Origin: Homalodisca vitripennis
Lineage: Eukaryota > Arthropoda > Insecta > Hemiptera > Cicadellidae
Assembly (NCBI RefSeq): GCF_021130785.1
Contig: NW_025778013.1
Coordinates: 23,380 to 87,379, forward strand
Length of the DNA: 64,000 nt
Direction of reading: 5' to 3'
The translations under genes and the position numbers were made by a program. Below the pieces are notes generated by a model. It was not told the origin of the DNA, did no database searches, and saw only the letters and a program-made list of their open reading frames with translations. The stretch's first letter is position 1. Every line of letters begins with the position of its first letter. Shown here one piece after another: positions 58,846-64,000 of the stretch.

Positions 58846-59044
58846 AAAATAAAAATCATAGATTTACTCACTAATTCTCGATATACAAAGCAGTTTACAT
58901 TCAAGTTTTAGCCATTATTCAAAGCACAAAACACCAGAATAGTTCAAATGCAGTGCTAACAAGTAATAATGAAATATAGTTAATACAATCCATTGTTATA
59001 TTTTGAGTAAAACTACTAATTTATGTTTGGTGCTGTGTATAATC

Positions 59045-59070
59045 CTCTTAGTACCCAAGAGTACAGAGAG
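59045..59070 (+). other. Conserved stem-loop, unit 11
   Basis: Arms CTCTTAGTAC and GTACAGAGAG, one A-A mismatch and one U-G wobble, loop CCAAGA. It lies about 440 bp after the CRE. Confidence 0.65.
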
Positions 59071-59997
59071 AATCAGTTTACATTATTTAACACAGAACGG
59101 ACAGCTATAGATATTTTAAGTTTTCACGTAGTTTTATCAAAAAAAAAAATATATATATATCTGTTTATGGGAAAAATTTTCTTAATTGTTTTTACAGCAA
59201 TCTTTTTAACATTTCTAGTAAGCAAGATAATCGTAATGAGTTGAAATTATTAGTATAAAAACAGTAACTAATTTTTGTTTAAATGTTATACTTCTATAAT
59301 TAAAAACTCAGTGCCAAACAATTGTGACATAAATATGTTCTTGAAGTTTAACTAATTATATTAATTATTGAAATTCACGCGAGAGCCTTTTACAGTGCAA
59401 GAGATAATAACAGACCAACTAAAATTATGCAGTATTAGAGTACCTAATTATATTCTTATGCTAGATTTAAATATAAAAATTTTCTCTTCGTAATAATATT
59501 AATGTAATTTCTGTTTCATGACGATATAGAATAATTAGTTTTGGAGAATAATGTGTTAGCTAAACTTTTGGATACAAATGTGAGTTTTACAACTACATCA
59601 GTACATATTTAAATCCAGAATTCAAAAGGCAGAGCTCCGAGTGGCACACACATCCCTCTACCAAACCTAAAAAGTGCATATTAGCAAGTCTCGTATCAAA
59701 ATTATTCTGATTGTCTTATTTGACGTTCGAGGAATCGTCCATATGGAGTTTGTACCGCAAGAAAAAACTGTCAATGCAGTCTTTTATCTGGAGGCGCTCA
59801 AGACTGAAACGCCAGATTGCCCGCATCAGGCATGATATTAAAGTCATCTTCAAGCTCCACTAGTAAAATCCCCCCAACCACACGGCCTACGTTCTTATCA
59901 ACTAACCTACCCAGAAAAAGACCCCCGTCGTGCTCCAACCTCCTTACAGCCCTAACATAGCTCCGTGTTATTTTTTTTCCACCGACTGAAAAAAGAG

Positions 59998-60179
59998 CTG
60001 AAGGGATAGCAATGGGAGTCGGTGGGACCATCCAAGATGAAGTTACAAGGCTCCTGAGGGGCATTCCAGTAGAGGAGTTCCAGGGTACTTTCCAAGCATG
60101 GCAGAATTGTCTACGCTGGTGTACTGATGCAGAAAGAGTACATGTTGAAGTATTTTGTTCATTCATACCAATAGCATGA
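59998..60179 (+). pseudogene. Tc1/mariner-type transposase C-terminus
   Basis: The frame TIQDEVTRLLRGIPVEEFQG then TFQAWQNCLRWCTDAE, with a stop at 60177-60179, matches the C-terminal tail of Tc1/mariner-type transposases (xxFQxxFxxWxxRLxxCIDxxGxYFE). The catalytic core is absent. It begins a few bases after the D1 match stops, so its insertion may have defined that breakpoint. A minus-strand frame over the same bases is a shadow. Confidence 0.6.
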
Positions 60180-60365
60180 ATAAATCAGTTTTGATTTTTA
60201 GAAAATGTTCATTACTTTCATAACGCATCCAGTATCTTCATGTCTCATCAGGTGCACAAATGAATGCATACGATATTGACTGACACGATCCAAAAGCACG
60301 GTGGAGCTACCTCAGTCTTCCATAACGCAGAGATGGTGGGAAAGGCTGATTCAATGTGTATGTTA

Positions 60366-60663
60366 AGTTTAGTTCCAGTTCACCTTCCTCTTAATGCACC
60401 GTCTAAAACCTGATGTCTTAAAACTCGATCATGTTCGTCTAAAGGGATCCAAAAATAATCGGCGACGAAAACGAAAAAAGTTTACGTAACCCTCACATCG
60501 TTTTGACACGATCACAACATTGATTGCCTTCCTCACTCAACCATTCCTTCTTACTTTACCTATGTAATGTTTGGAAGAATTTCTTGCACGTAAGATTTGC
60601 TTGTGTGGAGGAAGGTTTATTTCACTTGCTGCACGTAAGAGGAAGGTAAACTGGAGCTAAACT
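60366..60663. mobile_element. MITE with about 34-bp terminal inverted repeats
   Basis: Left end AGTTTAGTTCCAGTTCACCT (60366) through CCTCTTAATGCACC, and right end CTGCACGTAAGAGGAAGGTA through CTGGAGCTAAACT (60663), are inverted copies. The interior contains ATGTTCGTCTAAAGGGATCC and AATAATCGGCGACGAAAACG, shared with the remnants at 23215 and 31460. One frame of that interior reads HVRLKGSKNNRRRKRKK, a basic stretch that may derive from the parent transposase. No clear target duplication. Confidence 0.65.
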
Positions 60664-60724
60664 CAAAACTCATAGAATCAACTCTTCCAACAATAGCTGC
60701 GTTACTGTATTTGATATTAGTTCA

Positions 60725-61225
60725 TGGCAATTGAATGAATTTGGCTGAGCGTTAGGAAATATTTTTATTTCTTACATGCAGCCATGATAAAAAAGATAAA
60801 ATAGATAAATTAATAAACATGTCAACAAACTGTCTACTAACTATCATGTGTGATTTTAATGACACGTTTATTCATAGAGTAAAGATAAATTATAATGTAT
60901 TGTGGTCAATGTTCAAAGTTACTAGTAATATATAACTTAATTGCACACATTCGTTGTAGTACCTTCGCTTGTTTACCAGAAACTGTATTAGAGTACATAG
61001 ACAAAAATAAATATGTGATGGTACTTTCCAACCATGGAATTAGGCTAAGCGTCATAGAAGCCTACCACTTAGTAAGCTCACACGATTTCACTTTGGTCAC
61101 TGTGGATATAAACATTTTTTCATGTATGACTGTATTTTTATCTGTCAACAAGATATCTCGAAAATGAAACGTGCTACAGAGTTGAAATTTGGCATGAAAA
61201 CTCATCGAAGCCTATTACATAACAC
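60725..61225 (+). repeat. Two partial copies of the dispersed GGCTGAGCGTTAG repeat
   Basis: TGAATTTGGCTGAGCGTTAG near 60736, and CCATGGAATTAGGCTAAGCG near 61032 followed by CAAGATATCTCGAAAATGAA and GTTGAAATTTGGCATGAAAA near 61165. Parts are out of the order seen at 55355, so the family has been rearranged here. Confidence 0.45.
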
Positions 61226-62140
61226 GTAACAACTGTGAAGAATATTGTAAAATATTGTTGCTTATTTCTTTTATTTAACGAGTCTGACTTTACTCTCCTC
61301 TCCTAAAGTTTTAAGGTACCAAGAAACAAAAAATAAAGTCTATATAGTATAGCGTAAATTTCCAATACATTATTTCGTTGCTAGTACTGAAATATTAAAA
61401 AAGTAAAGGAATTATAAGTCTGATGCCATAACCCTATAAACTCATCCAGTGTGGTATATAGACCGAGTTGCTGCGAAATGAAAATGCTCATGTTGTGACA
61501 TGGATGGTGTTAGGGATTATTCCCATGAAAACCACAGAAATTATAGCCCTGAGCCTTTCTCGCCTTTGCTTACAAGAATAGGAACTCTGAGCATGACTAG
61601 GGCACGTTGATAACGAATAATGACTAAGGTTTAGAGTAAATCAAAAAGATTAGTGTATTAGCGTATTTTATAGGTTTAAAGATTCATAGGACACTTTTTA
61701 TAAAAATATAAAAACTGGAATGTTTTGGAATATCGGTACAAACACTTGGCTAAAATGGCTTATTTGGTCTTTCCACATCGTTGGCTGACGGTGATATAAC
61801 TATCACTTACGTATGTGACAGCTGGATTAGAATGTTTATAATAAAATAATTATTTTAGATACAAATGATGCTTCATAGTTTTTTTTACTTCTTTTATTAC
61901 CGGACCAAAGCTAGTGTTGGCTGAAGATCAACTTCATTTTTGGAGGAAAACTTTCATCACTTTTACAAAACTCAAAGCTGTTAGTTTATACTCGTAAATG
62001 TTTGGCTCCTAGACTCTTGCATAAATAAAAAGAGCTCTTGTGGATTTGTCTATATAAGAACGTCCCTTGCAGAAGAAGAAATATTGAAACTGTTATTAAA
62101 AGAACTCAGCTGATATGTCTCGTACAGCAGTCCACATTTA
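61226..62140. other. Interval without recognised features
   Basis: AT-rich, stop-rich in all frames. No inverted repeats or RNA signatures seen. Confidence 0.35.
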
Positions 62141-62146
62141 AATTAC

Positions 62147-62320
62147 TTATATCCATGGAAACAACAATAGAAAAGTTCGGGAAATTTCAATATTTTAAAC
62201 TGTACAGTAGTATATTTAAATGTCAATCTAATCGCAGCACCTCGGAGAACCACCGAACAAGGAACACGATGTGAGGCTGAGAGAAAGAACTAGGACCAGG
62301 ACCTACAGTAAGTTATTTTT
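62147..62320 (+). promoter_or_regulatory. Unit 12 leader-like block
   Basis: ATCCATGGAAACAACAATAG at 62151, ACAAGGAACACGATGTGAGG near 62258, and GACCAGGACCTACAGTAAGT near 62292. Unlike the others, which read ACAAGGATGAGTT, this unit reads ACAGTAAGTTA, giving a canonical splice-donor-like sequence. A decayed stem-loop follows at about 62609-62636. Confidence 0.35.
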
Positions 62321-62910
62321 ATTGTCCATAGATCTAGTTTACATCCTGGTTTTATTGAAAATTTTTCACAGAATTTTGCACTAGACCAATCCATATACTA
62401 TTGGTTACACATACATAATAACATATAACAATATATTACAAAAATAGTAAAGTGACTAAAATTGAAGTTAATTTTGTTCGTTGATCATTTAAATATTTGT
62501 ATATCTTGCAAATGGATGATTACTATACAAAATAAATCCCACTGGTTTTCTTCTCTGTAAGATCTATGGCACATTATCGGTTAAACTTGCGCTTTGGCCT
62601 GTTTTTAATTCCCCTGTAACTTAAGCGTCCATGCAGAGTTTTAAAATGCTTAAATATTTCACAAGATATGGAATGATCTCATGAATTTTAAATTTGATTT
62701 AGATAGAATCATAGATAGTCTCACAATTATCTTTCTGGTATTCAGTAATAGCAGTAATAGTTGGAGTTCAAAGTAATGTATAATAACTAGCTAATAGTAA
62801 CCATGCCTAACTAAATTCTGGGTAAAAGCTTACAATCATGTAATAATTTGTATACTTGCCAATGGCGCAGTGTCATGTGTACAACGGTTATAGCAAGATA
62901 ATTTGACTTA

Positions 62911-63116
62911 TCGGTCATGCAACGTCGAGCGTGGCTGCTGCTTGGATGGGCGATCGCTAAGCGGTCTTGTCCATGCAAGAAGTTCACCTGCCCGTCCATG
63001 GTTGGTGGAAGTCACCTCTAAACCGTTGGTCCCCAGGTTAAGTGTCAGAGAGTGCTTCTTAGCCCTAACATCGGTAAAAGAAGAAATATTTACTTTACTT
63101 TAACTTTAACTTTACT
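62911..63116 (+). mobile_element. 5S-rRNA-derived SINE
   Basis: TCGGTCATGCAACGTCGAGC at 62911 and GTGGCTGCTGCTTGGATGGG CGATCGCT to 62958 match the 3' half of metazoan 5S rRNA, including the box A region (GTTAAGCAACGTC) and box C (CTTGGATGGGTGACCGC) of its internal promoter. The body continues with GTTGGTCCCCAGGTTAAGTG and ends in a simple ACTTTA-type tail at 63085-63116. The 5' third of 5S is missing. A functional 5S gene is excluded because the 3' end runs into unrelated sequence without closing the terminal stem. Confidence 0.7.
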
Positions 63117-64000
63117 TCTGAACAGTTTAGCAAACACATTATTACAAACGACTACTGGTTGGCGCATACTATTTTCGCATAGTAACAATAATCTTAACCT
63201 AATCTGAAGTATAATCATTCCTAAAACACCTCCTACGTTAGTATTGGAATTTAAATTAATGTATATAAAAACCTAGAATTTGCTGCAGAATTTTTCTTTT
63301 TTGTGGAATTTGTTTAACATATTTCTAGTTTAGGTTTAGATACAAGGGTGTTTACTTGAATTTTTAGGTACAAAATACACCAACAGCGTAAATTAATGGA
63401 TTACAGATACTTTTAAACTGAAGTCTACTAAAACCTTCCGTTTCTATTCAATAATTCTTCACACAAAAACTTAAATAACGGTATTAAATACATGTGTTAC
63501 GACAACTCTTCTATTCTAAAGATATATCATATCAAAACGATGAGAAAGTGAGAACAGTTTTGACTATGTTGGATATTTACAGGACCTAACAAACATTGCA
63601 AGAAATATTCAATTTTCCAAGAAACTGTTGTTTAGTTACTCTGAATATGTTTACTGATTCATTTACTCTGAAGAGTTAAAGAATTCCTGTAGAATATTCA
63701 CTCTGTACATTCTCCAAACTATCAGGTATCTCTACTGCGGTAATCTTTGCTTTAACATTTAGCTACATAATTATGTAAATTTAGATTTTAATATAAAAAC
63801 TATACTCTTGATGTTTTTATTTCGTAATTCAGCAGTTCCAAAAACATTTCATGATCTACATTAATCCTACCTAATTGATCCTATGATATGTGAAATTAGA
63901 TGATATAAGAATTAATCATTACAAACGAGAATTAATATTTAGTATAATTAATCGTATAAGGATATAAACTTTCTGTTATATACAGTGGTAAAAAATATTC
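63117..64000. other. AT-rich interval, nothing recognised
   Basis: No frames of note, no repeat partner in the window, no RNA signature seen. Confidence 0.4.

Larger units (their letters stand above)
53060..59993. repeat. Paralogous segment D1, copy ii
   Basis: Matches 1-6119 throughout. It differs by a 985-bp insertion at 55270-56254, by lacking the transposon at 3680-4718, and by extra sequence near 57740-58020. The match ends at CCACCGACTGA; after this the present copy runs into a transposase fragment. Confidence 0.8.

Noticed and set aside
59798..60166. 122-residue minus-strand frame
   Set aside because: Its 5' half is antisense to the transposase fragment, and its 3' half has a partner at 5811-6008 only because of the D1 duplication; no domain recognised.

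Overview
This is AT-rich nuclear DNA from an animal, most likely an insect and perhaps a hemipteran. That reading rests on the repeat content: decayed Jockey/CR1-like and R1-like LINE retrotransposons, Tc1/mariner-type transposase fossils with the insect-style N-terminal helix-turn-helix, a tRNA-derived SINE, a 5S-rRNA-derived SINE and RTE-type 3' tails. The species is an inference. I see no prokaryotic gene organisation and no intact host protein-coding gene. The few long reading frames are broken retrotransposon or transposon sequence, and the remaining small frames look like chance.

Layout. 1-6119 is a paralogous segment (D1) repeated at about 53060-59993. 6745-10059 is a decayed Jockey/CR1-like LINE on the minus strand, apparently inserted into a tRNA-derived SINE. 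About 10140-15690, 19830-24480 and 28000-32600 are three copies of another paralogous segment (D2). Between the D2 copies lie copies A, B and C of a separate unit (15690-17845, 17869-19830, 26690-28010). A and B are near-identical neighbours that differ almost only by small indels, so they may be an assembly artefact. 32600-35050 is another unit related to D1. 36668-38368 is a 5'-truncated R1-like LINE. 41311-41700 holds an array of about 20-bp palindromes. 42364-42900 is a minus-strand LINE C-terminus. 43080-43880 is GC-rich, carries six 69-bp repeats with CRE (TGACGTCA) sites and ends in a strong splice-donor-like sequence; it is the best candidate for the 5' end of a real gene. 45814-46720 is a transposase fossil. 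48098-49790 is a degenerate tandem array between RTE-like tails. 50890-62640 holds more D1-type units with nested insertions. 62911-63116 is a 5S-derived SINE.

The most unusual feature is a recurring unit, seen about a dozen times. It has a CRE/TATA-like block, a conserved CCATGGAAACAACA motif, a purine-rich GACCAGGACTTACAAGGATGAG block, then about 200-300 bp later a short stem-loop (consensus arms CTCTCAGTAC / GTACAGAGAG), and about 320 bp further a third conserved block. The stem varies between units with paired substitutions. No protein is evident, so a non-coding transcript family or a regulatory/structural repeat are both open.

Nothing in the window forms a pathway or operon. Its history is one of segmental duplication plus nested transposition, and several insertions can be dated relative to the duplications because a paralogous uninterrupted or empty site is also present.
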